A DNA stretch of 64,000 nt from Bacillota bacterium (lineage in GTDB: Bacteria; Bacillota; UBA4882; UBA8346), in contig JAEZCE010000065.1 in the NCBI GenBank assembly GCA_023429995.1, positions 1-64,000 on the forward strand, written 5' to 3'. A model generated the notes under the pieces. That model worked only from the letters and a program-made list of their open reading frames with translations, was not told the origin of the DNA and did not search any database. The translations under genes were made by a program, and so were the position numbers. Below are positions 37,791 through 45,935 of this stretch, piece after piece. The first letter of the stretch is position 1, and each line of letters starts with the position of its first letter.

Positions 37791-38090
37791 AAAAACTCCC
37801 TACAATAAAAACTGACAAAACGTATTTTAATAACTTTTCAACGAAGTATACGGGCTAATAAGAGGTAAATTACCAATAAACAGGAAGAAAACAAATTAAA
37901 GAAAGGTTACGCCCGCTTTTTGGTGTTAAGCTCAGTGTTAATAAAATAATGGAAGGCATGTTGATTGAGGTTTGAATTAAGTTAAAAGTAACCATAATAA
38001 CTAAGGTGTGGTTTGTTTATCGATCAAAAAGAGTTAAATTTTTAAAAACAATATGCTGGTTAGTAAATTAAAAACTGAAAAACGAATTGG
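37791..38090. other. Divergent promoter region, no gene seen
   Basis: A 300-bp A/T-rich stretch between the fused activase-related gene (minus) and its split homologues (plus). It must carry promoters for both directions, but I found no clean -35/-10 pair. Confidence 0.4.
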
Positions 38091-39059
38091 ATGAACACTA
38101 AAATGAAAATTGGGATTCCCCGTTCATTATTCACCTCATACCACCTTGTTTATTGGACTCAATTCATCACTTTATCTGGAATGGAAGCAGTATTGTCCGA
38201 TGAGAGTAGTAAGGAAATCGCTGCTCAGGGAGGTAGACTTCTTCCCCATGAGTTTTGTATTCCCGTCAAAGTATTTATCGGGCATGTTCTAAATCTCATG
38301 GAAAAAGGAGTTGATCAAATACTGGTACCCAGGATGACTACGCAAGGTAAGGCTAACTATTTTTGTCCCAAATTAATTGGATTACCCGAAATTGTCCATT
38401 ATACGACGGGTCTGGGAGAAGAAAGACTTTTTTCCCCTGAAATAATATGTGATGGCCTGCAGCTTCGAGTGACAAGATTTCCAGACTCGAGCCCGGCTTT
38501 TTTAAGGCGGATGAAAGCTGCAGCGAAACAGGCTAATGAATGCTGGGAAAGAATTTTATCCGATTGTCGCAAACAAAAAATAACCCTTCTGGGAGCAAGC
38601 GGCGCAAAAGGAATGGAACAACCAGGAGCGTGCCTTGCCATTGGGTTGTTAGGTTATGCCTATAGTCTTTATGACCCTTTCATCAGTAAAGGCATCTTAA
38701 GGAAGCTTTATCAATTGGGGGTTGCCGTAACCACTTGGGAAATGCTCAATCCTATTTTGATTGAAGGAAATTTAGCTTGTTTAAAAAGGCCGATATTTTG
38801 GAATTTTAGCAGGATGATTCTGGGAGCGGGGCTTTATTTTCTTGAGGATTCCGAAATTGATGGACTTATTTATGTCAGCACTTTTGGATGTGGGCCGGAT
38901 TCGGTGACTACTAAAATTTTGACTAGTGAAACCTGCGGGAAACACAAACCTTTATTACAGATTAATCTGGATGAGCATACGGAAGATGGGCATCTAATGA
39001 CCCGTCTGGAAGCTTTTGTTGATATGCTTGTTACCCTGAAGGAGGACAAGGCAATTTGA
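38091..39059 (+). CDS. DUF2229-type activase-related protein (stand-alone first half)
   Basis: 322 residues homologous to the first half of the fused protein at 35628: KIGIPRSLFTSYHLVYWTQF, LPHEFCIPVKVFIGHVLNLM, and NYFCPKLIGLPEIVHYT, with conserved cysteines. The C-terminus has TFGCGPDSVTT and DEHTEDGHLMTRLEAFVDML. The ATG lacks a strong ribosome-binding site; ATG 38103 is an alternative. Its TGA overlaps the TTG of the next gene, and AAGGAGG for that gene lies inside this one. Function unknown; likely a subunit of an ATP-driven reductase-like complex. Confidence 0.8.
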   Translation: MNTKMKIGIPRSLFTSYHLVYWTQFITLSGMEAVLSDESSKEIAAQGGRLLPHEFCIPVKVFIGHVLNLMEKGVDQILVPRMTTQGKANYFCPKLIGLPEIVHYTTGLGEERLFSPEIICDGLQLRVTRFPDSSPAFLRRMKAAAKQANECWERILSDCRKQKITLLGASGAKGMEQPGACLAIGLLGYAYSLYDPFISKGILRKLYQLGVAVTTWEMLNPILIEGNLACLKRPIFWNFSRMILGAGLYFLEDSEIDGLIYVSTFGCGPDSVTTKILTSETCGKHKPLLQINLDEHTEDGHLMTRLEAFVDMLVTLKEDKAI

Positions 39060-40150
39060 AAATCACTTTTCCTTATATGGGTCCGGTATTTGTATACCAA
39101 AAACTCTTTGAACGGTTGGGGCATGAGGTGGTTTTGCCGCCCCGACCAAGCCAGAGAACAATTGAATTGGGTACGAAATACAGTCCGGAATTCATTTGTT
39201 TTCCGTTTAAAATTATTTTAGGTAGTTACCTGGAAGCATTGGAATTAGGGGCAGAAGTCGTCGTCACCACGGGATTTATCGGCGCTTGCCGGGCGGTTTA
39301 TTACGGGAATTTAAGCGAGCGAATCTTGCGTCAATTAGGTTATGATATCAGGGTGATGGTCTTCGATTCTCCATTGGAAGATTTCCAAGGCTTTTTACGG
39401 CAATGCCGTGAACTTGGAAATCATACTCCGCTTCCGGAGTTTATTCGTTTGTTTCATCTGATCATTCGACTTATTTATGCCAACGATTATTTTCAAAAAA
39501 AGATTAATCATTTGCGTCCATATGAGCGAGTTTCGGGAATTTGTAGCCGGAAGTGGGTTGAGATCCAGGAGCTTTTAAACAGCTGTAATAGTCTGAAAGA
39601 GTTGAAAATGGTTTTAAAAAAAGCTGCTCAAATCATTGCAGAGATACCAATTGTCAAAGAAAGAGAAATTCTTAAAGTAGGCATGGTGGGTGAGATTTAT
39701 TTGGTGATGGAAAGCTGTGCCAATCATGAAATCGAAGACAAGCTGGCAACGTTGGGGATCGAAGTAGTCCGCAATCAATACATATCTGACTGGATTCATC
39801 ATGTCATTTTTCCACCACGCCCAATGTTACGCAGGACCGATAAGTATCTTAAGAATAGCGTGGGTGGTCATGAAAAAATAAATATCGGTTATATCTTGAA
39901 ATTTAAAAAAATGGGGTTTCATGGGATTATTCATCTAATGCCCTTTGGGTGTATGCCTGAATTGGTGACTCAAACTATTATTCCCGCTTTGTCCATGGAT
40001 TTGGATTTTCCGATTTTATCCTTATCGTTGGATGAACAAACAGGATGGGGAAATAATCAAATCAGACTGGAAGCATTCGTTGATTTACTGAGAAATCGTA
40101 AAGAATTATTAAAGGAAGGTCAAGGGTTTCAAGGGGAAGTATTTCTCTGA
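39056..40150 (+). CDS. HgdB-like activase-related protein (stand-alone second half)
   Basis: 364 residues homologous to the second half of the fused protein: ITFPYMGPVFVYQKLFERLG, SPEFICFPFKIILGSYLEAL, GFIGACRAVYYGNL, and MPFGCMPELVTQTIIPAL with DEQTGWGNNQIRLEAFVDLL. The TTG start follows AAGGAGG and overlaps the preceding stop codon. With the gene at 38091 it forms a split version of the 718-residue neighbour. No third activase gene accompanies this pair, so both systems may share the single activase at 34610. Confidence 0.8.
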   Translation: MKITFPYMGPVFVYQKLFERLGHEVVLPPRPSQRTIELGTKYSPEFICFPFKIILGSYLEALELGAEVVVTTGFIGACRAVYYGNLSERILRQLGYDIRVMVFDSPLEDFQGFLRQCRELGNHTPLPEFIRLFHLIIRLIYANDYFQKKINHLRPYERVSGICSRKWVEIQELLNSCNSLKELKMVLKKAAQIIAEIPIVKEREILKVGMVGEIYLVMESCANHEIEDKLATLGIEVVRNQYISDWIHHVIFPPRPMLRRTDKYLKNSVGGHEKINIGYILKFKKMGFHGIIHLMPFGCMPELVTQTIIPALSMDLDFPILSLSLDEQTGWGNNQIRLEAFVDLLRNRKELLKEGQGFQGEVFL

Positions 40151-40563
40151 ATCGAAGTGGGACCGGATATGCCATTGAAAATACCGGTGATTTTAATCCT
40201 TGTTTATTATTATGCCCTCCTGCCCCTCGTTCCCCTTGTATGGCTTGAGGAAGAATTATTTTTGTGAGGGAATGAATGCATCGGATGACGGAAAGAAATT
40301 TCGGAAATCCGTTAAATCCGGCGTCCTTGAAATGGCGAAAAATCCGTGGAATCCTGGTCCTTTTTGTTCTCCATCGCCAGGCTATCTTTATCCCCACGTT
40401 TTAAAGTAAGGTGGCATAGGTGTTTGTGGCGATGTGGGGAAAATGGGTGTATTGGAAATCATTCGCCTAATGTGCCACATGTTCATTGAGATACTTAACC
40501 AAAGTAGAAACATACTTGTAAACAATCATATCCTATTTGTAAATAATTGGGAGGGAAGATTAA
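40151..40563. other. Intergenic region, no supported gene
   Basis: Contains a 32-codon hydrophobic frame (40169-40267) with only a weak ribosome-binding site, which I do not call as a gene. GGGAGGGAAG near 40550 serves the broken frame at 40564. Confidence 0.4.
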
Positions 40564-40779
40564 ATGGTTATCATCAACTCGAAAGCTAAAATAGTAAGTG
40601 GTAAAAATATTGGGTGGTTTATTCGGGTTTAAGATGATAGAAAGAATACCGGTGGATATTTAGTATTAAAATCGCCAGATATTGATTTCAAGGGAGATGG
40701 TTTTGATAACTGGTTTCTTACAATAGAAGAAATAGAAAATTATTTTTCCAATAATAATTGGATATTAGAATGGATTTAG
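40564..40779 (+). pseudogene. Small gene with an in-frame stop codon
   Basis: A 71-codon frame preceded by GGGAGGGAAG. Codon 23 is TAA (40630-40632), after which the frame continues in good coding style: GGYLVLKSPDIDFKGDGFDN, then WFLTIEEIENYFSNNNW, ending in WI. The acidic, Trp/Tyr-rich style resembles small immunity-type proteins, but I do not recognise a family. A nonsense mutation is the simplest reading. The downstream part is too short and lacks its own start. Confidence 0.6.
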
Positions 40780-41226
40780 TGTGATGATTCTAAACTATAT
40801 GGGCCATGATAACCTTACATAATAGAAATTGAAGTTGAATTATGTTAATCCTGCTGTCTAAGAAAGCCATGAACTTAGGCCCAAATGAAGGAACGAGAAC
40901 AGGATTAACAGGATGAACAGGATTAAAAAATAGCAGTTGGTAACTTGAAGAGGTTTCAATCACTAAACGGTTTGGAACAACAATAGGGATTTTTCACCTT
41001 TTGGCGAACGATTATAACAAAAGGGAAATGATACCACCAGTCCCGACTAGGACTGCAGCGCCTTTACCGGGAAGGACTGGGATGAGGATATCGGGCTATA
41101 TTATTAGAATGCCCGGTGGTCTTAATCCGGAAATAGGGAGTTTTACCTCCGAAGAATCGAAAAACTTAAGGTTTCAAAAATAAAAAGAGGAATTCACCAA
41201 AAAAAGAAGAATAATTTTATGTAAAT
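40780..41226. other. Intergenic region with short direct repeats
   Basis: Around 40897-40926 the string AACAGGAT occurs three times (AACAGGATTAACAGGATG, then AACAGGATTA). This resembles a short dispersed repeat seen in many bacterial genomes. A 60-codon frame at 41001-41183 has no ribosome-binding site and is not called. Confidence 0.4.
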
Positions 41227-41240
41227 GTTATACGTATATC
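41227..41240. promoter_or_regulatory. Putative LacI-family operator at the regulator gene
   Basis: GTTATACGTATATC is 13/14 identical to the palindrome GTTATACGTATAAC, with the central CG typical of LacI-family sites. It lies directly against the ATG of the regulator, suggesting autoregulation. A related site lies at 42326. Confidence 0.5.
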
Positions 41241-42308
41241 ATGAAGGTGATGCAATTGAATCAAACGAAAGTAACGGCAGCGGATATCGCTAAAAAGTTG
41301 AATATTTCCCGTATCACCGTAGATCGGGTATTGAACAATCGGGGTTTGGTTTCCGACGAAACCAAGCAGCGGGTTTTGGAAATGGTAAAACAACTTGGTT
41401 ACCAGCCCAATCGGGCCGCTAAACATTTGGCGAAAAAGACCAAATGTTGTATCGGAGTATCCTATGTCTTTCCGGACTGGTTTCAAGTTCAGATAGAACA
41501 GGGAATTGAAAAGGCTTTTAGTGAACTGAAAGATTTTGGCGCGGAAGTTATTTTATTGAATGCTCCCCATTCCGCCCAGGGACAAATCGAACAGATCAAA
41601 GAGGTTTTACCAAAGCTTGATGCCTTGGCGATTGACCCTTGGATACCGGTGGCACTTAGCGGTTTTATTGATGAGCTGGTTGATGGGGGGTTGCCGGTAG
41701 CTACCTTCAACATAGATGTTCCTTCCAGTAAACGCCTCTTCTATGTGGGATGTAATTATTTTCAGTCCGGACGGTTATGCGGAGAATTAATCACCAAATT
41801 TGCTCAAACGCCGGGGAAAGTAGGCATTATTACGACCAATGAAAATTTGACCCATTTGGAACAACGGATTATGGGCTTCCGGGAAGTCTTATCCGGCTAT
41901 TCCGATTTGAAGATTATCGGGCCTCTCAAAATATCCGAAACGGATGAAGGGGAAAGTATCCAGCAGATCAAGGGGTTTATTACTGAAAATCCGGAATTGG
42001 TCGCGCTCTATCATGATTGTACCAATCTGTTTTTAACTGGAGCCGCCCTCAAAGCAACCGGCAATGCCGGTAAAATTAAACTTATTGGCATGGATATGAA
42101 CGACCTTCACTGCCAAATGATTCAGGAGAATGTAGTTCAGGCGGTCGTATGTCAGGAACCATTTTATCAAGGATATTTGCCGCTTAAAATATTATTCAAT
42201 TACGTTGCCGAAAGGGAATGGCCGGAAGAAACGGAAGTTGCAACCCGGCTGGAAGTGGTAATTCGGGAAAATATCCAATATTATCACCATTACCAACCCA
42301 TGGTGTAA
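41241..42308 (+). CDS. LacI-family transcriptional regulator
   Basis: 355 residues. The N-terminal helix-turn-helix and hinge helix read TAADIAKKLNISRITVDRVL, then LGYQPNRAAKHLAKK. They are followed by a periplasmic-binding-protein-like sensor domain that probably binds a sugar. The substitution SRITVDRVLN for the usual SxxTVSRVLN may alter DNA preference. ATG 41241 has no clear ribosome-binding site; the in-frame TTG at 41256 is preceded by AAGGTG and would make a slightly shorter protein. It lies upstream of, and in the same direction as, the ABC sugar operon it presumably controls. Confidence 0.92.
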   Translation: MKVMQLNQTKVTAADIAKKLNISRITVDRVLNNRGLVSDETKQRVLEMVKQLGYQPNRAAKHLAKKTKCCIGVSYVFPDWFQVQIEQGIEKAFSELKDFGAEVILLNAPHSAQGQIEQIKEVLPKLDALAIDPWIPVALSGFIDELVDGGLPVATFNIDVPSSKRLFYVGCNYFQSGRLCGELITKFAQTPGKVGIITTNENLTHLEQRIMGFREVLSGYSDLKIIGPLKISETDEGESIQQIKGFITENPELVALYHDCTNLFLTGAALKATGNAGKIKLIGMDMNDLHCQMIQENVVQAVVCQEPFYQGYLPLKILFNYVAEREWPEETEVATRLEVVIRENIQYYHHYQPMV

Positions 42309-42325
42309 TATTTTTTTGGTTTAAT

Positions 42326-42339
42326 GATGCACGTATAAC
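42326..42339. promoter_or_regulatory. Putative LacI-family operator before the ABC sugar operon
   Basis: GATGCACGTATAAC matches the palindrome GTTATACGTATAAC at 11 of 14 positions, with a perfect right half. It lies about 150 bp before the binding-protein gene. A weaker half-site (CGTATAAG, 44023-44030) lies before the first permease gene. An unusually complete Shine-Dalgarno string, AAGGAGGTGATCC, follows near 42428 without an evident gene. Confidence 0.45.
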
Positions 42340-42490
42340 AATGACTCGGCCATTCCTTTTTTTTCTTCATCGATTAGGCTTTCCTGTGGAAATTATTCAT
42401 TAAAAAGTAGCAAACAACCGCTGTTTTAAGGAGGTGATCCGGGGAGCGATTTTTTGATGGTGTAATTCAGACTAAATTTTAGGGAGGGTT

Positions 42491-43774
42491 ATGATGAAAA
42501 AGATTGTTTTGTTGGCGATGGTAACATTCCTTATGGTAGCAATGATTTTACCGCAAAGTACTATTTTTGGCGCGGGTGAAGTGCAATTAAGGTTTTTGTC
42601 GTTACAAGTGGGAGTCCATCCGGAAGCACCTTGGTTTGAAAAAACGGTTCGTGATTTCAATGCCGCAAATAAGGGGAAAATCAAAGTTGTGATTGATGGT
42701 GTCGCCGGTGACCAAGCATGTTGGGAAAAGTTACGGACTGATGCGGCAGCGGACACCATGCCCGATTTGTTCACCCTGAAAGCGGATCGCAGTGAATTTG
42801 ATGTTTTAGCCCAATCCGGTAGAGTGGCTGATCTTAATTCCTATTTAAAAACGGATGCCAACTTTAAAGCGAAGCTCAATGATGCCGGTTCGTTGGCAAC
42901 CTATACATATAAAGGCAAGTTATTAGGAGTTCCTTATGCCAAAGCATATGTAGGAATTTATTATAATAAAGCATTGTTTGCCAAAGCCGGTATCAATCGT
43001 TTTCCGGAGACCTGGGATGAATTTTTTACGGCCTGTGATAAACTCTCCAAATTGGGAGTAGCACCGATTGCCTTGATGACGGGTGAAAACTCTTGGACCT
43101 CCATATTAATGTTGGCGCATTTCATCGGCACCAGTGGCCCGGAAGGGGCCAAATGGCTGCAAACAAGCCCCAAAGACCAAAAGTTTACCACTCCGGTATT
43201 TGTGAATGCGGTTAAAAAACTGCAAATTATGCTCAATCAATATACAACACTGGATGCGATTGGCGCCGGCTATGGAGTAGCCGCCAACAACTTTCTCCAA
43301 GGGAAAGCGGCAATGATCGCCAATGGCCCTTGGATGATCGGTTCCTTTTCCGATCCGAAGAGCGCTCCGGAAGGATTTGAGAAAAATGTAGGCTATGCTT
43401 TGGCTCCCGGTAGCGGAGCGATTGCCATGGAAAATGTCGCTTATGCCACCGGCAGTAAGACCAAAGAAAAGCGGGATGCTGCGGTTAAATTCTTAAAATA
43501 TTTAACCACCGACAAGGTATACACGGCTTATTTAAGTGTGGGCGGAGCGGGGCCCTGCTTTAAAACCGACCTGTCCATCGTGAAATATCCGGCCATCAAT
43601 AAAGTTTTTCTACCGCTTGCGCTCAAAGCAAAGCACCAGTATACCATCGTTCCGAATGCAGTAAAACCTGCCGTAATCGATGCCATGGCCCAACTGCTCC
43701 CGGGTTTGGCGGATAAGTCTTTATCCGCCGAACAGTTTGCCAAACAGATTCAAGAAATTTCCGATAATAACTAG
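42491..43774 (+). CDS. ABC transporter sugar-binding protein
   Basis: A 427-residue family 1-type extracellular solute-binding protein. The signal peptide (about 1-29) has no lipobox cysteine. Typical segments are KLLGVPYAKAYVGIYYNKAL, ETWDEFFTACDKL and GKAAMIANGPWMIGSF. GGGAGGG precedes the ATG pair. It feeds the two permeases at 44086 and 45008, and the GH65 phosphorylase downstream suggests a glucose-containing disaccharide as ligand. The ATPase (MsmK-type) is not in this operon and must be encoded elsewhere. Confidence 0.93.
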   Translation: MMKKIVLLAMVTFLMVAMILPQSTIFGAGEVQLRFLSLQVGVHPEAPWFEKTVRDFNAANKGKIKVVIDGVAGDQACWEKLRTDAAADTMPDLFTLKADRSEFDVLAQSGRVADLNSYLKTDANFKAKLNDAGSLATYTYKGKLLGVPYAKAYVGIYYNKALFAKAGINRFPETWDEFFTACDKLSKLGVAPIALMTGENSWTSILMLAHFIGTSGPEGAKWLQTSPKDQKFTTPVFVNAVKKLQIMLNQYTTLDAIGAGYGVAANNFLQGKAAMIANGPWMIGSFSDPKSAPEGFEKNVGYALAPGSGAIAMENVAYATGSKTKEKRDAAVKFLKYLTTDKVYTAYLSVGGAGPCFKTDLSIVKYPAINKVFLPLALKAKHQYTIVPNAVKPAVIDAMAQLLPGLADKSLSAEQFAKQIQEISDNN

Positions 43775-43822
43775 TAAAACGTTCTCTAAATAACTACTCA
43801 ATGATTGTGAACGTTTCACTTA

Positions 43823-43877
43823 AGTAGAGCGTATCTCCCCCATTTCTGATTACCATTTATTTACGATACGCTCTACT
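43823..43877. repeat. 13-bp inverted repeat after the binding-protein gene
   Basis: AGTAGAGCGTATC and GATACGCTCTACT pair perfectly around a 29-nt loop. A further pair, AAACGTTC (43777-43784) and GAACGTTT (43809-43816), lies just before it. It is part of a structured 310-bp spacer between the binding-protein and permease genes. Confidence 0.85.
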
Positions 43878-43920
43878 AGTATTTTGCGCTCGAGAAAATT
43901 CTTTTTTTGCATTAATTCTT

Positions 43921-43960
43921 TCTCTGTGTCTGCGGCACCTTGGTGCCGCAGACACAGAGA
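43921..43960. repeat. 40-bp near-perfect palindrome between binding-protein and permease genes
   Basis: Arms of 19 bp (TCTCTGTGTCTGCGGCACC and its complement) flank a 2-bp centre. There is no T-run after it, so it is not a classical terminator. As RNA it would form a very stable hairpin that could block 3' exonucleases and protect the upstream binding-protein message. Confidence 0.92.
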
Positions 43961-44085
43961 TAAAATCTATTTTCATCTTTTTACGCGCCCCGGATAGCGA
44001 TAGCCGGGTGGATGACTGCGTTCGTATAAGCCGTGGTTAATCGGAAAGGCGCGGGGTAATAAAGGCTTACGGAAAGGATTTGGCG

Positions 44086-44961
44086 ATGAAAACAAACCAG
44101 GAACAACGACGGTTCATTATATTAGCATTAATCCCAGCCTTGGTTTTATTCGGCACTTTCTATATTTTGCCGATGCTGGGCTTGATCGCTACCACCTTTT
44201 TTGATTGGAATACCATTAAAATGGGTGGTTTTATTGGCTTTGATAATTACCTGAAAATGTTTCATGACAAGGTATTTTATATTTCATTACAAAATAATTT
44301 CAGCTGGTCCTTAGTGGCGATGCTGGTACATATCCCCTTGGCTTTAATGGTGGCCTTGCTGTTAAGTAAAAAAGTCCGGGGTTGGAAAGTATTACGGACC
44401 ATCTACTTTTTGCCCCATGTGATATCGGTAACCGCTTTTGCCGTGATTTGGATGAACGTTTTCAACCCCAGTTTCGGTTTGATTAATTCCATCTTAAAAA
44501 TAATGGGTTTCGATTCATGGTGCCGGAATTGGCTGTATGACCAGGCGCTGGCCTGGCCGGCGATCTTATTGACTTGGGTCTTTCATATAGGATTATATGC
44601 AGTGATTATTTTGGGAGAAATCCTTTCGATTCCGGAAGAGTTGTTCGAGTCGGCTGAAATTGACGGCGCTTCCGGGATGAAGCAGAGTTTCCATATCACG
44701 GTTCCGCTCATGCGGAATATTACCGGAACCTGTGTCATACTTACGGTCACAGGCGGGCTACGGTATTTTGAAGGCCTTTATATTATGACCAATGGGGCTC
44801 CCAATTACCGTACCGAGACCCTGGCCTTGTATCTTTATCAAAAAATCCAATTGATTCAATACTCCTATGCCAATACCCTTGGAGTTGCGTTATTAGTATT
44901 TGGTTTGCTGTTTGTGATTACCGCAATGAAACTGTTCAAGCTTGGAAAATCGGATTGGTAA
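44086..44961 (+). CDS. ABC sugar transporter permease (MalF/UgpA-like)
   Basis: A 291-residue inner-membrane permease with six hydrophobic segments and the ABC contact loop EELFESAEIDGASGMKQSFH followed by ITVPLMRN. GGAAAGGA is 7 nt before the ATG at 44086; an upstream TTG at 44080 overlaps too closely to be used. It pairs with the permease at 45008. Confidence 0.93.
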   Translation: MKTNQEQRRFIILALIPALVLFGTFYILPMLGLIATTFFDWNTIKMGGFIGFDNYLKMFHDKVFYISLQNNFSWSLVAMLVHIPLALMVALLLSKKVRGWKVLRTIYFLPHVISVTAFAVIWMNVFNPSFGLINSILKIMGFDSWCRNWLYDQALAWPAILLTWVFHIGLYAVIILGEILSIPEELFESAEIDGASGMKQSFHITVPLMRNITGTCVILTVTGGLRYFEGLYIMTNGAPNYRTETLALYLYQKIQLIQYSYANTLGVALLVFGLLFVITAMKLFKLGKSDW

Positions 44962-45007
44962 AGTCAAAAAGCTGCCGTATAGGCGCTACTTTGTAAGGGG
45001 GTTGCTC

Positions 45008-45892
45008 ATGAATTCCGAGACCTTTAAGAATCAATATGTTCCCTTGGGACATCCATCGAAAGGAAGATTAACAAAGTTCCTGATAGAATTTTTGCGCTGG
45101 TCAATCTTAATTTTTTTTGCGGTGATGACCGCGTTTCCATTAATTTGGACGCTTTTCTCCTCCATGAAGTCCAGTCAAGAGATTTTAATGTCGGCTTTAT
45201 CATTTCCCCAGAAGCTGCATTGGGAAAATTATGGATATGCATTGAAAGTAACCGGGATGGGCCAGTCCTATCTAAATAGCGTCATCGTAACCACAATTTC
45301 GGTTCTGTTAAATGCCTATATTTCGTTGTTAGCCGCTTACGTCATCGCCCGCTTCCGTTTTCGGGGGTCGGGATTTCTGATGGCGCTATTCTCAATCGGT
45401 ATTTTAATTCCAATTAACTCCGCGTTGCTCCCGGTCAAGATAATCATGGACAATCTGCAACTTAGCAATTCCTTGATTGGGTTGGCTATTCTTTATACCG
45501 CGATTGGGATTCCGATTTCCATATTAATATTGCGTAGTTTCCTGTTGGGGATTCCGGTTCAAGTGGATGAGGCGGCGCGGATCGACGGAGCCAGTTTATG
45601 GCGGACGGTTTGGGCGATCATCATGCCGATGGCCCGTCCGGGAATCGTGACGGTTATGATTTTACAAGCCATTTACTGCTGGAATGAATTTCTCTATGCC
45701 ATTGTTTTGATCGCTTCCCCAATGAACCGGACTCTCCAAATTGCCATCCGTTTCTTCTTAGGCCAATTTTTCTTTGACTATGGCGCTTTGTTTGCGGCGA
45801 TGACCTTGGCGATCATTCCTACGGTTGTGTTATTTGTAATCTTTCAGAATAGTGTGGTTTCTTCTCTATCCATGGGTGCGGTAAAACAATAG
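45008..45892 (+). CDS. ABC sugar transporter permease (MalG/UgpE-like)
   Basis: A 294-residue permease with six membrane segments. The EAA-type loop is VQVDEAARIDGASLWRTVWA, followed by IIMPMARPGIVTV. TAAGGGG is 7 nt before the ATG at 45008. An in-frame start at 44942 would overlap the previous permease and is rejected. It is followed after 43 bp by the fused phosphorylase gene. Confidence 0.93.
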   Translation: MNSETFKNQYVPLGHPSKGRLTKFLIEFLRWSILIFFAVMTAFPLIWTLFSSMKSSQEILMSALSFPQKLHWENYGYALKVTGMGQSYLNSVIVTTISVLLNAYISLLAAYVIARFRFRGSGFLMALFSIGILIPINSALLPVKIIMDNLQLSNSLIGLAILYTAIGIPISILILRSFLLGIPVQVDEAARIDGASLWRTVWAIIMPMARPGIVTVMILQAIYCWNEFLYAIVLIASPMNRTLQIAIRFFLGQFFFDYGALFAAMTLAIIPTVVLFVIFQNSVVSSLSMGAVKQ

Positions 45893-45935
45893 ACAGCTTG
45901 AAAAGAAAACATATCGATACAATGAGGTGGAAGTG

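Noticed and set aside
40169..40267. 32-codon hydrophobic frame that could be a small membrane peptide
   Set aside because: Weak ribosome-binding site and no conservation evidence; length is within chance.
41001..41183. 60-codon frame before the LacI-type regulator
   Set aside because: TTG start without ribosome-binding site; composition not convincing.
42428..42440. AAGGAGGTGATCC string as a possible 16S rRNA fragment
   Set aside because: It is the complement of the 16S 3' end, that is a very long Shine-Dalgarno match, with no flanking rRNA similarity.
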